Notes: generated from the sequence alone by a model not told the origin. Positions 32,561 through 42,000 are shown, counted from the first letter of the stretch. The stretch is 64,000 bases of DNA from Acidiphilium rubrum (GCF_900156265.1 NZ_FTNE01000001.1:78424-142423); one strand, 5' to 3'. Numbers and translations: made by a program.

Positions 32561-35290
32561 CTAATCCGCCACGGTTTGCGGTCGCGGCTTTGACTTTGCC
32601 GGCGCTGCGGCTTTCACCGGCTTGCCGCGAGCTTCATGGGGTTTCGTCGAACCGTTCAGCGGCGGCTTGCCGGCTGAGGTTTTTGGCGCGGGCCGTGGGG
32701 CATGGATGGGCGCGATTGCGTGGGCTTGCGGAGTCGGGCGATCGATTCTCCGCTCGTCCTTCGGGTCGAGCCGTCGCAGATCGCGGTACAACCCGCCGTC
32801 ACGCGTGAAATGGCGATTGTAGAACGGGTCGCCGAGCAACACATGCTCCCAGCGCAGCTGCATCGCCTCGTTTTCGCGCATGAAGCGCGACAGCTTGTCC
32901 TCATCGAGGTCATCGCCGCGGCTCATGCTTTCACGATGCTCGCAGACGACATCCGGCGTGAAGATGATCCGGTAGCCTGCCTCACGGATTTTGATGCAAA
33001 GATCGACATCGTTGAACGCGACGCCGAGTTCCGCCTCATCGAAGCCGCCAGCCGCTTCGAACGCGCTGCGCCGGACCAGCATGCAGGCGGCAGTGACCGC
33101 CGCGACTTCACGCGCCGCAATGGCGTGGGCGATATAACCGGGGGCGGTGCCGGGCAGGCCCCGGAACGCATGGTCGGCAACGCCGCCAACGCCGAGCACC
33201 ACGCCGGCGTGCTGGATTGTGCCGTTCGGATAGAGCAGCTTGGCGCCGACCGCACCGACCTGCGGGTCCGCCAGGGCTTCGTTCAACATGGTGCGCAACC
33301 AATTCGGATCGCTCACGATCACGTCGTTGTTCATGAACAACAGAAACGGATGCGACGCGGCGGCGACGCCACGATTGTTGATCAGGGAGTAATTGAACGG
33401 TTCGGCGATCCGCAGGATCTTGGTATCCGGATAGTTGCCCTGTTCGGTGCAGAACGCCTCGACCTCACCACCTTGGGACCAATTGTCGAGCAGGAGGATT
33501 TCGATCCTCATGCCTTCGGAGTGGGTGCGGATCGCTTCGACGCATTGGCGGGTCAGATCGATATGATTTCGGAACGGAATCAGGATCGAGATGCCCGGAT
33601 CGTCATCAAGCGCGAAGCTGGTGCGGTAGCAGGTGAGGGCGCCACGCCGCTCGATTTTCGCGGGTAGGTTGCGCCGCTTGAGGTGTTCGGCGACCGCGAC
33701 TTCGCCGGCGAGCGCGGCGCGGGGCTTGGCGGCGGCGCCACCGGCGGTCGATGCCGGGGTAATGCGCCAATGGTAGAGAATTTCTGCGACGTGATGGATT
33801 TCGTGCGGCAGCAGGCGCTCACTCATGCGAAGCAACAAATCGTGGTCCTGCGCACCGTCGAACCGCGGGTCGAGGCCGCCGACCTCGCGCACCAGTGCTG
33901 TTTCGGCGATGACCAGGTGGCAGATGTAGTTCAGGTCGAGCAGAAAGCGGTAGTTGAAATCGGGTTTGAAATTCGGCTCGGAGACATGGCCGTTGCGGTC
34001 GATCTTGTCTTCGTCAGAATAGAGCAAGCGCGCACCGGTGGCCGACCGGGCTCGCAGCATGACGTCGAGCGCGCAGGGTTCCAGCACATCGTCGTGGTCG
34101 AAAAATGCGACCAGCGGGCCGCGGGCCGCGGCAAGGGCCTGGTTGGTGGCGGCGGCGATGCCGACGTTTTTGGGCAGGACGATCACTTTGATCCGTTGGT
34201 CGACGCTGCCGAGGCGTTCGAGCGTTTCGCTCAGCGCTTCATCCCGGCTGGCATCGTCGACCAGGATCAATTCCCAGTTCTGATAGGTCTGCGCGCGCAC
34301 CGAATCGATCGCGGCGAGGAATTCGCCCTGGTTGGGCCGGAACACCGGGCAGAGTACCGAGACCAGCGGGGCATCCGTGATGGCACCATATCGGGCGGCG
34401 GCGCGCTGGGCCACCAGCGGCTGGCTTTGGCGTACCCAGGATGCATAATTGCCGAGTGTCAGCCGTTCCGCTGGCATGGCCGCCTTGAGTTCGCGCCGCA
34501 GATGATAGGCGTAGCGGAATAATTCATCGGCCCGGTCGATCAGATTGGCAATGCGGGTGCGCTCGGCGTCAGCCGGGATCGCTATTTCCATGGGGCTGCC
34601 ACGCAACAGGATGCGGTCCGGCATCGCATGGAAATCGAGCACGATTCTCTTGCCGTTCCGCAGTTCCGGCGGTAGCGCGTAGGAGAAGCCGCAGGCTGGG
34701 TCGGCACCCAGAGCTTCGGCGACATCGGCGCGGAACTCGTTGGCCTGCAGTTCCGCGAGCGGCTGGCCCTTGGTGGAAATCAGCACCCGGATGCCGCCGG
34801 TCTTGGCGTTGGTGCGTTCGTCGACCCTGAGTGCCCAGCCCTGGATCATGCCATCGATCAGCCCATCGAGCACGCCTTCGATATGCGTCCGCTGCGTCAG
34901 GCAGAAATGGAGTTCGGGCAGCACCAGGCCGCCGCGGCCGGGCAGATGGATGGGGTCACCATCCAGTGTCGCGAAGGACAGCACGTGGCGCAGCCCATCC
35001 TGAAAACGGGAGGGGATGGCGTATTCGAACCCGACGCGGGTCGATGGCAGGTTGAGCGGCGCGGTATCCGGGCGGTTGACGTCACACTTGATCACATCGG
35101 CGATCTGGCCATCGACCATGACGCGCATGGTCAGTGCACGGTCCACGGCCATCGGGTCGACCGCCCAGCCGGCCAGTGCGGCGTCTTCGATACGATCGAG
35201 AAAGCCGAGAATCACACGGCCAGGGCGTGCCGGCACCATCCGCCGACCCGTATCTTTGCCAAACATGCCCGCCTCAGGCCGTAACGCCAT
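32561..35290 (-). CDS. two-domain GT2 glycosyltransferase with N-terminal GWA-type repeats
   Basis: A 909-residue protein, probably at the inner membrane surface and involved in cell-surface polysaccharide or lipopolysaccharide assembly. Residues 28-125 and 138-240 are two beta-rich modules sharing G-x-LD...GWA ([30 protein letters not shown]). The first GT2 domain (about 308-530) has [20 protein letters not shown] and the metal-binding FFDHDDVL. The second (about 555-830) has [27 protein letters not shown] and a C-terminal VAFNDVDLC acceptor motif. A basic, proline/lysine-rich tail follows. The start at ATG 35290 has AGGATAG before it. A longer frame upstream runs through rplT antisense and is spurious. 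Confidence 0.9.
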   Translation of the reverse strand: MALRPEAGMFGKDTGRRMVPARPGRVILGFLDRIEDAALAGWAVDPMAVDRALTMRVMVDGQIADVIKCDVNRPDTAPLNLPSTRVGFEYAIPSRFQDGLRHVLSFATLDGDPIHLPGRGGLVLPELHFCLTQRTHIEGVLDGLIDGMIQGWALRVDERTNAKTGGIRVLISTKGQPLAELQANEFRADVAEALGADPACGFSYALPPELRNGKRIVLDFHAMPDRILLRGSPMEIAIPADAERTRIANLIDRADELFRYAYHLRRELKAAMPAERLTLGNYASWVRQSQPLVAQRAAARYGAITDAPLVSVLCPVFRPNQGEFLAAIDSVRAQTYQNWELILVDDASRDEALSETLERLGSVDQRIKVIVLPKNVGIAAATNQALAAARGPLVAFFDHDDVLEPCALDVMLRARSATGARLLYSDEDKIDRNGHVSEPNFKPDFNYRFLLDLNYICHLVIAETALVREVGGLDPRFDGAQDHDLLLRMSERLLPHEIHHVAEILYHWRITPASTAGGAAAKPRAALAGEVAVAEHLKRRNLPAKIERRGALTCYRTSFALDDDPGISILIPFRNHIDLTRQCVEAIRTHSEGMRIEILLLDNWSQGGEVEAFCTEQGNYPDTKILRIAEPFNYSLINNRGVAAASHPFLLFMNNDVIVSDPNWLRTMLNEALADPQVGAVGAKLLYPNGTIQHAGVVLGVGGVADHAFRGLPGTAPGYIAHAIAAREVAAVTAACMLVRRSAFEAAGGFDEAELGVAFNDVDLCIKIREAGYRIIFTPDVVCEHRESMSRGDDLDEDKLSRFMRENEAMQLRWEHVLLGDPFYNRHFTRDGGLYRDLRRLDPKDERRIDRPTPQAHAIAPIHAPRPAPKTSAGKPPLNGSTKPHEARGKPVKAAAPAKSKPRPQTVAD

Positions 35291-35608
35291 TCTGCTATCC
35301 TTTTTTTGATCTGCCCCGGTCGACCGTTCGCCATCGGCTTTGCCAGGATAGACTACCTCACGTTGATTCATCTTGCACTGCAAAAAATCGCAAAATCTCT
35401 GCCGTGGCTCAGTTTTGTGAGCGCTCGACGATGGGGCGTGGATCGCGCGGCACCGCCGTCCTGCGAGCGGTTGCATCTGCCCGGCAATGTGCCTATACGC
35501 CGCTTTCCAGCGCGATCCTGTCGCGAGCCCGGGCGTTTTGGCATGCCCGGCCGCACAACGCGCACCCGAAGTCGAGCGGCTCCGGGCATGGACTTGAAGG
35601 AGATGAAA
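35291..35608 (+). other. long untranslated leader / promoter region of rpmI-rplT
   Basis: 318 bp without a convincing gene between the divergent glycosyltransferase and rpmI starts. It should contain both promoters. In many bacteria L20 represses its own operon by binding a leader RNA that mimics rRNA. A leader of this length could do that, but I could not verify such a fold. infC, usually just upstream of rpmI, is absent. Confidence 0.4.
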
Positions 35609-35812
35609 ATGCCGAAAATGAAGACCAAGTCGTCGGTCAAAAAGCGGTTCAAGATTACCGCGACCGGCAAAGTTCTGTGCGGCCATGGCAACAAGCGCCA
35701 CGGCCTGATCAATCGTTCCACCAAAATGAAGCGCACCAATCGTGGCACGATGGCGCTGCCCGAGCAGGACGGCAAAACCGTCAAGCAATGGGCTCCCTAC
35801 GGTCTCGGTTAA
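35609..35812 (+). CDS. rpmI: 50S ribosomal protein L35
   Basis: A complete 67-residue L35 with the signature [20 protein letters not shown] and [13 protein letters not shown]. It is a small basic protein of the large ribosomal subunit. GAAGGAG (35596-35602) precedes the ATG at 35609. A frame extending further upstream has no homology and is disregarded. rplT follows after 12 bp, the normal order. Confidence 0.97.
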   Translation: MPKMKTKSSVKKRFKITATGKVLCGHGNKRHGLINRSTKMKRTNRGTMALPEQDGKTVKQWAPYGLG

Positions 35813-35824
35813 GGAAAACGCATC

Positions 35825-36181
35825 ATGGCACGCGTCAAACGGGGTGTAACCACCCACGCACGGCACAAAAAAGTTCTCAAACAGTCGAAGGGCTTCGTCG
35901 GCCGTTCGTCGACCAGCTATCGGATTGCGCTCGAACGGCTCGAAAAGTCGCTTCAGTACGCGTATCGCGATCGCCGGGTTAAGAAGCGCGAGTTCCGCGC
36001 GCTGTGGATCCAGCGGATCAACGCGGCGGTTCGCGAGCACGGCATGACCTACAGCCAGTTCATCGCGGCGCTGAAAACCGCGAATATCGAACTGGACCGC
36101 AAGGTGCTTTCGGCAATGGCGTTCGATGATCCGGCCGGTTTTGCCGCGGTGGTCGAGGCGGCGAAGGCGGTCGCCGCCTAA
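35825..36181 (+). CDS. rplT: 50S ribosomal protein L20
   Basis: A complete 118-residue L20 with [32 protein letters not shown] and [15 protein letters not shown]. It is essential for early assembly of the large subunit. It forms a two-gene operon with rpmI. pheS/pheT, often next, are not here. A convergent glycosyltransferase gene follows instead, with a hairpin between them. Confidence 0.97.
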   Translation: MARVKRGVTTHARHKKVLKQSKGFVGRSSTSYRIALERLEKSLQYAYRDRRVKKREFRALWIQRINAAVREHGMTYSQFIAALKTANIELDRKVLSAMAFDDPAGFAAVVEAAKAVAA

Positions 36182-36232
36182 CCCACGTTTACGCATCGGC
36201 TGGCGTAACGCGGAGTCGGTCCCACGATGTTC

Positions 36233-36254
36233 CCCGGGAGCTTTGGCTCTCGGG
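36233..36254. terminator. hairpin between rplT and the convergent GT4 gene
   Basis: CCCGGGAGC pairs with GCTCTCGGG (9 bp with one G-T pair) around a 4-base loop. It lies between two converging 3' ends, so it can act on both transcripts, but no strong T-run follows on either strand. Confidence 0.5.
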
Positions 36255-36258
36255 TGCA

Positions 36259-37296
36259 TCAATTCGGTTTGACCGGGACCAGGTTTTTCATGAACAGGGT
36301 GGCGCAGGCCTCCCACGAGAATTGCTCGGCGAAGCGGCGGCAATCCTGACGTTCGATCGTCAGTGCTGCCAATGCGGCCGCGCGCAAATCATTGTTGAGT
36401 ACGCCGACGCGCGGGAGCACGCCGCCAAAAATGTCGCTGGGGCCGCAGACCGGAAATGCCGCCACCGGCGTGCCCGCGGCGAGCGCTTCGAGCACGACCA
36501 GGCCGAACGTATCGGTGCGGCTGGAAAACACGAAGACATCCGCACTCGCGAACAGGCTGGCGAGTTCGGCGCCCTGGCGGGGCCCAAGAAAGATCGTGCG
36601 TTCGCCGGCGTAGCGCCGTTCCAGCCAATTGCGTTCAGGACCATCGCCGACGATCAGCTTGGTACCGGGCAGATCAAGGTCGAGAAACGCCGTCAGGTTC
36701 TTTTCGACCGCCAACCGCCCAACTGATAGAAAGATCGGGCCGGGATAGGGCAGGGTGGTGGCGCGGTCGGGGTGGAACAGGGTGGCATCGACGCCGCGCG
36801 ACCATAATAGAGTGTTGGCGAAACCATGCTCGCGCAGTTCCGTCGCGAGCGATCGCGTCGCGACCATGGTGCCGGAGCCACGGCCGTGAAAGCGGCGCAG
36901 CCAAGCGTACGCCACGCGATGCGGCAATGCGGTGCGCGCGGCCAGATAATCGGGGAAGCGGGTATGATACGCGGTGGTGAACTGCCAGCCGACCCTTCGT
37001 GCCAGGCGAGAGGCGGCGATGCCGAGCGGGCCTTCGGTTGCGATATGCAGAGCATCCGGCTTGAACTCATCGAACAGGCGCGCCATGCGCCGGCGCGGAA
37101 ACAACGATAATCGGACTTCGGGATAGCTGGGGCAGGGTAAGGTATGGAAGCGATCCGGCCCGACGACCAACACGCGTTGGCCGAGTCGCTCGAGCTGCCC
37201 GGTCAGCATCGACAGCGTCCGCACTACGCCGTTGACCTGGCTGTGCCATGCGTCGGTGACGATCAGGATGCGGGATGTCTCAGGCAGGCGCCGCAT
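36259..37296 (-). CDS. GT4-family glycosyltransferase, probable diacylglycerol glycosyltransferase (Agt-like)
   Basis: A 345-residue GT-B enzyme. The N-terminal half has ILIVTDAWHSQVNGVVRTL (acceptor-side loop), HIATEGPLG and TTAYHTRFPDYL. The C-terminal nucleotide-sugar half has LSVGRLAVEKN, LIVGDGPER, FLGPRQGAEL and SSRTDTFGLVVLEALAAGTPV. This is the SqdX/PimB-like subgroup that glycosylates lipids. It overlaps the upstream PlcP-like phosphoesterase by 17 bp. In other Alphaproteobacteria such a neighbour (agt) makes glycosyl-diacylglycerol from the diacylglycerol that PlcP releases. That role is inferred from context. Confidence 0.78.
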   Translation of the reverse strand: MRRLPETSRILIVTDAWHSQVNGVVRTLSMLTGQLERLGQRVLVVGPDRFHTLPCPSYPEVRLSLFPRRRMARLFDEFKPDALHIATEGPLGIAASRLARRVGWQFTTAYHTRFPDYLAARTALPHRVAYAWLRRFHGRGSGTMVATRSLATELREHGFANTLLWSRGVDATLFHPDRATTLPYPGPIFLSVGRLAVEKNLTAFLDLDLPGTKLIVGDGPERNWLERRYAGERTIFLGPRQGAELASLFASADVFVFSSRTDTFGLVVLEALAAGTPVAAFPVCGPSDIFGGVLPRVGVLNNDLRAAALAALTIERQDCRRFAEQFSWEACATLFMKNLVPVKPN

Positions 37297-38107
37297 CCAA
37301 CGCGCCTTGCACGGCGACGGCCTTGCGCGGCGCCAGGAACGACAGCTTGTTCAACACCGCCCAGTCCAGCAGTTCAAGCCGACCATCCCAATGTTCGACC
37401 AGGGCGGTGCAGCTTTCCACCCAATCGCCATCGTTGATGTATAGCACGCCGTCCACCATGCGCATTTCGGGGTGGTGGATGTGGCCGCACACCACGCCGT
37501 CGAAGCCACGGCCCCGCGCATCCGCCGCGAGCGCGGTTTCGAACCGATCGATCGCCTTCACGGCCTCCTTGACCTGCCGCTTGAGATAGGCCGACAGCGA
37601 CCAATACGGGTAGCCCAGGTAGGAACGGGCCATGTTGAAGTAACGGTTCACCACCAGAGCGGCGGTGTAGGCCCAGTCGCCGAGCAGCGCGAGGGTCTTG
37701 GCGTAACACACGACCGAGTCGAACTGATCGCCATGCGTAACCAAAAGTCGCTGACCGGCCGCCGTGACGTGCTCGGCTTCGGCCTGGAAGGTGACGCCTG
37801 CCATTTCCAGCCCCAATGGCAGAAAGCGACGGACCACTTCATCGTGGTTGCCTGGCACGTAGATGATTTTCGAGCCGTTCCTGGCGTGGCGTAGAATGGA
37901 TGTCAGGACATCGTCGTGATGACTGTCCCAATACCAGCCACGCTTGAGGCGCCAACCATCGATGATGTCGCCGACCAAATATATGTGATCGGCTGTATTC
38001 CGCCTCAGAAAATCTGCTAGAAAATCAGCCCGGCAGCCACGCGTGCCGAGATGAGTGTCTGAGATGAACACGCTGCGATAGCGTGTAATCGCGGCCGGTG
38101 CTGTCAT
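37280..38107 (-). CDS. plcP: PlcP-like metallophosphoesterase (phospholipase C type, UDP-2,3-diacylglucosamine diphosphatase-like)
   Basis: A 275-residue calcineurin-type phosphoesterase with all five metal-site motifs: DTH (17-19), GD (46-47), GNHD (86-89), HGD (125-127) and GHIHH (208-212). Stretches such as LGTRGCRADFL, DGWRLKRGWYW, PYWSLSAYLK and YINDGDWVESCTALVEH resemble what I recall of Sinorhizobium PlcP, which cuts phosphatidylcholine and other phospholipids to diacylglycerol during phosphate starvation. LpxH-like annotation is the common alternative, and a general cytosolic role in lipid A synthesis cannot be excluded. The next gene is a lipid-type glycosyltransferase and a Pho-box-like site lies 36 bp upstream, which favours the PlcP reading. 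Confidence 0.78.
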   Translation of the reverse strand: MTAPAAITRYRSVFISDTHLGTRGCRADFLADFLRRNTADHIYLVGDIIDGWRLKRGWYWDSHHDDVLTSILRHARNGSKIIYVPGNHDEVVRRFLPLGLEMAGVTFQAEAEHVTAAGQRLLVTHGDQFDSVVCYAKTLALLGDWAYTAALVVNRYFNMARSYLGYPYWSLSAYLKRQVKEAVKAIDRFETALAADARGRGFDGVVCGHIHHPEMRMVDGVLYINDGDWVESCTALVEHWDGRLELLDWAVLNKLSFLAPRKAVAVQGALDAAPA

Positions 38108-38143
38108 GCGCGCTCGTTACGCGATCTGACCGCGTCTCACCTA

Positions 38144-38161
38144 ATGAAACTCTGATGACAG
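38144..38161 (-). promoter_or_regulatory. Pho-box-like site upstream of plcP
   Basis: Read on the - strand, CTGTCAT-CAGA-GTTTCAT matches the PhoB consensus of two CTGTCAT repeats 4 bp apart at 12 of 14 positions (7/7 and 5/7). It ends 36 bp before the plcP start, a suitable place to substitute for a -35 element. Confidence 0.6.
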
Positions 38162-38180
38162 GGCTTGAATGTTTACAAAT

Positions 38181-38729
38181 TCATGACGAATTCTGGGCGC
38201 GCCACTCATCCTGGGTGATCGCCCAGGTTTCGGATGGATGGCGGCCGGAGACGTAATCCGTCTCGCCCATGGCGATCACGCGCATGCCCTGGCGTGCCGA
38301 CAGGCGGGATGACGCGATGTTGGCGACTGCCTTGGAGACGCGCAAAACGGGCTGATCGAGCGTGTTGAAATAAAATTCGGTGACGGCGTCTGCCGCTTCG
38401 CTCGCGAAGCCCTGGCCTTGATGGGCGCGCGCGATCCAGAAGCCGCGGTTTTCGGTCGAACCGATCCGAAGGTTGATCAAGCCGACCCTGCTGTCAGGTG
38501 CGGTGCGCAGCCGGATACTCCACGCATAGGCCTCGCCGCGGGCAATCTGCGGCAGTAGAAGATCATCCAAAAATTGCCGTGCCCCGTCAGCCGGGTAGGG
38601 CCAGGGCACGCGCGTGTTCATGAATTTCACGATGTCCCAGTGGGGAAACTCGGCCTGAATGAAATCAGCGTCATCAAGCGTGACGGGAACCAAGCATAGT
38701 CGCGCTGTGGTCAACACCGGAGAGTTCAT
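38181..38729 (-). CDS. GNAT-family N-acetyltransferase (RimJ/RimL-like)
   Basis: A 182-residue acetyltransferase. It starts LTTARLCLVPVTLDDADFI as RimJ/RimL-type proteins do. The acetyl-CoA-binding region is GFWIARAHQGQGFASEAADAV (Q/R-x-x-G-x-G/A type), followed by ANIASSRLSARQGM. Targets may be a protein N-terminus, an amino sugar or an antibiotic-like amine, and sequence does not decide. Its ATG overlaps the stop of the SnoaL-like gene. Confidence 0.85.
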   Translation of the reverse strand: MNSPVLTTARLCLVPVTLDDADFIQAEFPHWDIVKFMNTRVPWPYPADGARQFLDDLLLPQIARGEAYAWSIRLRTAPDSRVGLINLRIGSTENRGFWIARAHQGQGFASEAADAVTEFYFNTLDQPVLRVSKAVANIASSRLSARQGMRVIAMGETDYVSGRHPSETWAITQDEWRAQNSS

Positions 38730-39136
38730 TTGGCGCCGACTTGATTGAGCCAGTTCTCGAGATTGTAATAGTTCGTCACGCGTGTGATCAGCCCGTCCCG
38801 GATTTCGAAAAAGGCACCGGCGGGGAGCACGTAATTTTGGCCGTGGGCTTCGGGCAGGCCAGGATCGGTGCGCAGATACGCGCCATGCACGATAAATTCG
38901 GCGGCGGCGCGCGTCCCATCGGCGGCGGGCATCACCACGATATCGGTCAGCCGTTCCCGATACGAAATGTTCATGTGATCGAGAAAGGCCGCGAAGGCGT
39001 CCTTGCCGATTTCGCGCTTACCTTGGTTGATGTCGTGGACGACGTCCCGGCTGAGCAGATCGAGCATCGCCTGGGGCTGGCCCGCATTGAACGCAGCATA
39101 GTATGATTCGATGAGATTTTTTACGTTGGCAGGCAT
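38726..39136 (-). CDS. SnoaL-like / NTF2-fold protein
   Basis: A 136-residue NTF2-superfamily protein of the ketosteroid-isomerase-related group. Typical features are LIESYYAAFNAGQPQAMLDLLSRDVVHDIN, the KDAFAAFLDHM segment, and FEIRDGLITRVTNYYNLENWL at the end. Such proteins form small cone-shaped barrels that act as isomerases, cyclases or simple binding proteins. The function here is unknown. It is translationally coupled by ATGA to the GNAT gene. The NADP oxidoreductase gene diverges from it. Confidence 0.82.
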   Translation of the reverse strand: MPANVKNLIESYYAAFNAGQPQAMLDLLSRDVVHDINQGKREIGKDAFAAFLDHMNISYRERLTDIVVMPAADGTRAAAEFIVHGAYLRTDPGLPEAHGQNYVLPAGAFFEIRDGLITRVTNYYNLENWLNQVGAK

Positions 39137-39297
39137 GGTTGGGCTCCCCTGAGATCGACAGACCTTAACTCTGCGAATTCATGATTGAGTTCAAGACCCA
39201 TGGTGCGGGTGCTGCAACGAAATCTGATCGCCGACAGCGGCGGCTTGCTCCTTGCGGCTGCAACCCGTACCGTGTCGCTCAAACGAGGAGCAATGCC

Positions 39298-40302
39298 ATG
39301 AGCCAACCAGAAAACCGGCAGTTTCGCCTGATCCGTCGTCCGGTCGGGCACGTCAAGCGCGAGGATTTCGAGTTCCGCACCGAGCCTGCGCGCGCACCCG
39401 AGCATGGGGAAATCATGGTCGGGGTCGAATATCTGTCGCTCGACCCGGCGATGCGCGGATGGATGAACGAGGGGAAATCGTACATCGCACCCGTCAAACT
39501 TGGCGACGTGATGCGCGCCGGTGGTGTTGGCACCATCATCGAGAGCAAGGCTGATGGCTTCGTGCCCGGCGATGTGGTGACCGGAGCGCTCGGGATCCAG
39601 ACGGTTGCGACGCTGGCAGCCAAGGACTGTATCAAGGTCGATGCCAGCCTGGCGCCCAAGCCTTTGTTCATATCCGCACTCGGTATGCCGGGCATGACGG
39701 CGTATTTTGGGTTGCTGGTGGTCGGCGAGCCAAAATCCGGCGAGACGGTGGTGGTGTCCGGCGCGGCCGGCGCGGTCGGCGCGTTGGTCGGGCAGATCGC
39801 GAAAATTCAGGGTTGCCACGTGGTCGGCATCGCCGGTGGTGCGGAAAAATGCCGTTATATTGTCGATGAACTCGGGTTTGACGGCGCGATCGATTACAAA
39901 TCGGACAGCGTGCCGGCCAAGCTCCGGGAACTCTGCCCCAAAGGCATCGACGTGTATTTTGATAACGTCGGTGGTCAGATTCTGGATGACTGCCTGGCGC
40001 AGATCAATCTTCGCGCGCGGATCGTGATTTGTGGTGCAATTTCGCAATATAATAATACGACACCGGTCAAGGGGCCGTCGAACTACCTGGCATTGCTGGT
40101 CAACCGGGCGCGGATGCAAGGCATGATTGTATTTGACTACGCTGACCGCTATCCGGAAGGCGCGCGCGCGATGGCCGGCTGGATGAAGGACGGCAGGCTG
40201 AAAAGTCGCGAGGACATCGTCGACGGGATTGAGACGTTTCCGGAAACCTTGCAGAAGCTGTTCACCGGCGAGAATTTTGGCAAGCTGATCCTCAAGGTTT
40301 GA
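39298..40302 (+). CDS. NADP-dependent medium-chain oxidoreductase (zinc-independent, quinone-oxidoreductase-like)
   Basis: A 334-residue medium-chain dehydrogenase/reductase of the leukotriene B4 12-hydroxydehydrogenase/CurA-like group, which reduces alpha,beta-unsaturated carbonyls with NADPH. It has YLSLDPAMRGWM, ALGMPGMTAYFGLL, the nucleotide-binding SGAAGAVGALVGQIAK and VYFDNVGGQILDD. No zinc ligands are seen. GAGGAG (39285-39290) precedes ATG 39298. An extension upstream would add a cysteine/arginine-rich peptide without family similarity. It appears to be a single-gene unit with a hairpin after it. Confidence 0.9.
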   Translation: MSQPENRQFRLIRRPVGHVKREDFEFRTEPARAPEHGEIMVGVEYLSLDPAMRGWMNEGKSYIAPVKLGDVMRAGGVGTIIESKADGFVPGDVVTGALGIQTVATLAAKDCIKVDASLAPKPLFISALGMPGMTAYFGLLVVGEPKSGETVVVSGAAGAVGALVGQIAKIQGCHVVGIAGGAEKCRYIVDELGFDGAIDYKSDSVPAKLRELCPKGIDVYFDNVGGQILDDCLAQINLRARIVICGAISQYNNTTPVKGPSNYLALLVNRARMQGMIVFDYADRYPEGARAMAGWMKDGRLKSREDIVDGIETFPETLQKLFTGENFGKLILKV

Positions 40303-40312
40303 CGGGGCGCAT

Positions 40313-40344
40313 CTGAGGCAGGCTTCGGCAAAGGCTTGCCTCAG
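40313..40344 (+). terminator. hairpin after the NADP oxidoreductase gene
   Basis: CTGAGGCAGG pairs with CTTGCCTCAG (10 bp with a G-T pair) 10 bp after the stop codon. No T-run follows. The rest of the gap to livG (40345-40556) is mildly AT-rich and should contain the promoter of the transporter operon. Confidence 0.5.
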
Positions 40345-40556
40345 AGATGAATTGTATCGTTACCGTACTTATATGAGTTTGCCGTATGCGGTCCGTCCCT
40401 GGACAGCGCAGGTGCGCCATATTCGGTCAAACTGGTATCGGATACTGGCGTGATCCTTTGAAAGGTGGGGTCCAGGGATTGCGCCATATCTCTCGGTATG
40501 TCACATTCATGAACAATAAATTATGGCGCTGTCATGTGTTGCGCCGGATTGGGGAA

Positions 40557-41315
40557 ATGAGCGAGTACATCCTGCAGGCGCGTGGTTTATCCAAAGGTTT
40601 TCGCGGCTTCATGGCCGTCCAGGATGTCGATCTTTCAGTTGAAAAAGACAGTATTCATGCCCTGATTGGCCCGAACGGGGCGGGCAAGACGACGTGTTTC
40701 AATCTTCTGTCGAAATTCCTGGCGCCGAGTTCCGGCAGCATCAGTTTCGAGGGTGAGGACATCACCTCGTTGTCGCCGGCGGCGGTGGCGCGGCGGGGTA
40801 TGGTGCGGAGCTTTCAGATTTCCGCTGTGTTCGGTCATATGACGGCGTTGGAGAACGTTCGGATTGCTTTGGCGCGCGCACGCGGCGGCAACTTTGACTT
40901 CTGGCGCGGCGAGCGTGTGCTGACGCAGTACAACGACCGCGCGCATGAACTTCTTTACGACGTCGGCCTTTCGGATAGTGTAGACGTTCCGGCAGCCGAG
41001 CTTTCATACGGGCGCAAGCGCGCGCTCGAAATTGCAACGACGCTGGCGTTGGACCCGCGGTTGATGCTGCTCGATGAACCAACGGCGGGCATGACCGAAT
41101 CGGATGTTGCGCGCATTGTTGCGCTGATCAGGCAAATTCGCGGCGGGCGTACGATTTTGATGGTCGAGCATAATCTGTCAGTCGTGTCCGGACTGTCGGA
41201 TCGAATCACGGTGCTGGCTCGTGGACGTGTTCTGGCCGAAGGTGACTACGAAAGTGTATCCGCCAACGAGGCGGTGGTGACGGCATATCTGGGATCGGAT
41301 CACGCCGATGCTTGA
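40557..41315 (+). CDS. livG: branched-chain amino acid-type ABC transporter ATPase (LivG-like)
   Basis: A 252-residue ATPase. Walker A is GPNGAGKTT (38-46), the signature is ELSYGRKRALEIA and Walker B is LMLLDEP, followed by TAGMTESD. This matches LivG, including its LSYGxxR form of the signature motif. It powers the importer encoded by the next genes. ATG 40557 follows GGGGA and fits the family start. An upstream in-frame start at 40386 would add about 57 residues with no similarity. It overlaps livF by 8 bp. Confidence 0.92.
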   Translation: MSEYILQARGLSKGFRGFMAVQDVDLSVEKDSIHALIGPNGAGKTTCFNLLSKFLAPSSGSISFEGEDITSLSPAAVARRGMVRSFQISAVFGHMTALENVRIALARARGGNFDFWRGERVLTQYNDRAHELLYDVGLSDSVDVPAAELSYGRKRALEIATTLALDPRLMLLDEPTAGMTESDVARIVALIRQIRGGRTILMVEHNLSVVSGLSDRITVLARGRVLAEGDYESVSANEAVVTAYLGSDHADA

Positions 41316-42000
41316 GGTCAGCGGGCTGAATGCCTGGTACGATGAGAGCCACGTTCTGCATGGCATGAGTTTCGAAGTGCGGGAGGGTGAATGCGTGACC
41401 TTGCTGGGCCGTAATGGTGCCGGTAAGTCGACCACGCTCAAATCGATCATGGGCCTAATCCAGAAGCGCACCGGCAGCGTTCGGTTTCGCGGTGCCGAAC
41501 TGATCGCCGCACGGCCCGATATCGTCGGTCGCGCCGGAATCGCGTTTTGCCCGGAGGATCGCGGGATTTTTGCGGGATTGAGTGTTGCCGAGAATCTAAT
41601 GCTGCCGCCGGTGGTGGCGCCTGGTGGCATGAGTGTTGCCGATATTCACGTGCTGTTTCCCAATCTTGCCGAACGGGCGAAGAGTCCTGGTACCAAATTA
41701 TCGGGCGGTGAGCAGCAGATGCTGGCGATTGCGCGCATTTTGCGGACCGGGGCAAAGCTGCTGCTGCTCGATGAACCGACCGAGGGTTTGGCGCCGGTGA
41801 TCGTGCAACAGATTGGTCAGATGATTATCGAGATCAAGCGGCGCGGATTTACTGTCTTGCTGGTCGAACAGAACTTCCGTTTTGCGTCCAAATTGGCGGA
41901 TCGTCACTATCTGGTCGAGCACGGCCAGGTGGTCGACATGATCCCGAATCACGAACTGCCTGCTCGCGCCGAGGGGCTGCATCGCCGCCTCGGCATCTGA
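41308..42000 (+). CDS. livF: branched-chain amino acid-type ABC transporter ATPase (LivF-like)
   Basis: A 230-residue ATPase, partner of LivG. Walker A is GRNGAGKST (34-42), signature LSGGEQQMLAIAR, Walker B LLLLDEP, then TEGLAPVIV and LLVEQNF. These are diagnostic LivF features. It lies between livG and the substrate-binding protein gene, with 21 bp to the latter. Confidence 0.93.
   Translation: MLEVSGLNAWYDESHVLHGMSFEVREGECVTLLGRNGAGKSTTLKSIMGLIQKRTGSVRFRGAELIAARPDIVGRAGIAFCPEDRGIFAGLSVAENLMLPPVVAPGGMSVADIHVLFPNLAERAKSPGTKLSGGEQQMLAIARILRTGAKLLLLDEPTEGLAPVIVQQIGQMIIEIKRRGFTVLLVEQNFRFASKLADRHYLVEHGQVVDMIPNHELPARAEGLHRRLGI

Noticed and set aside
35291-36343. N-terminal extension of the large glycosyltransferase through rpmI and rplT
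   Set aside because: It would be antisense to two certain ribosomal protein genes; ATG 35290 has its own Shine-Dalgarno and begins the first recognisable module.
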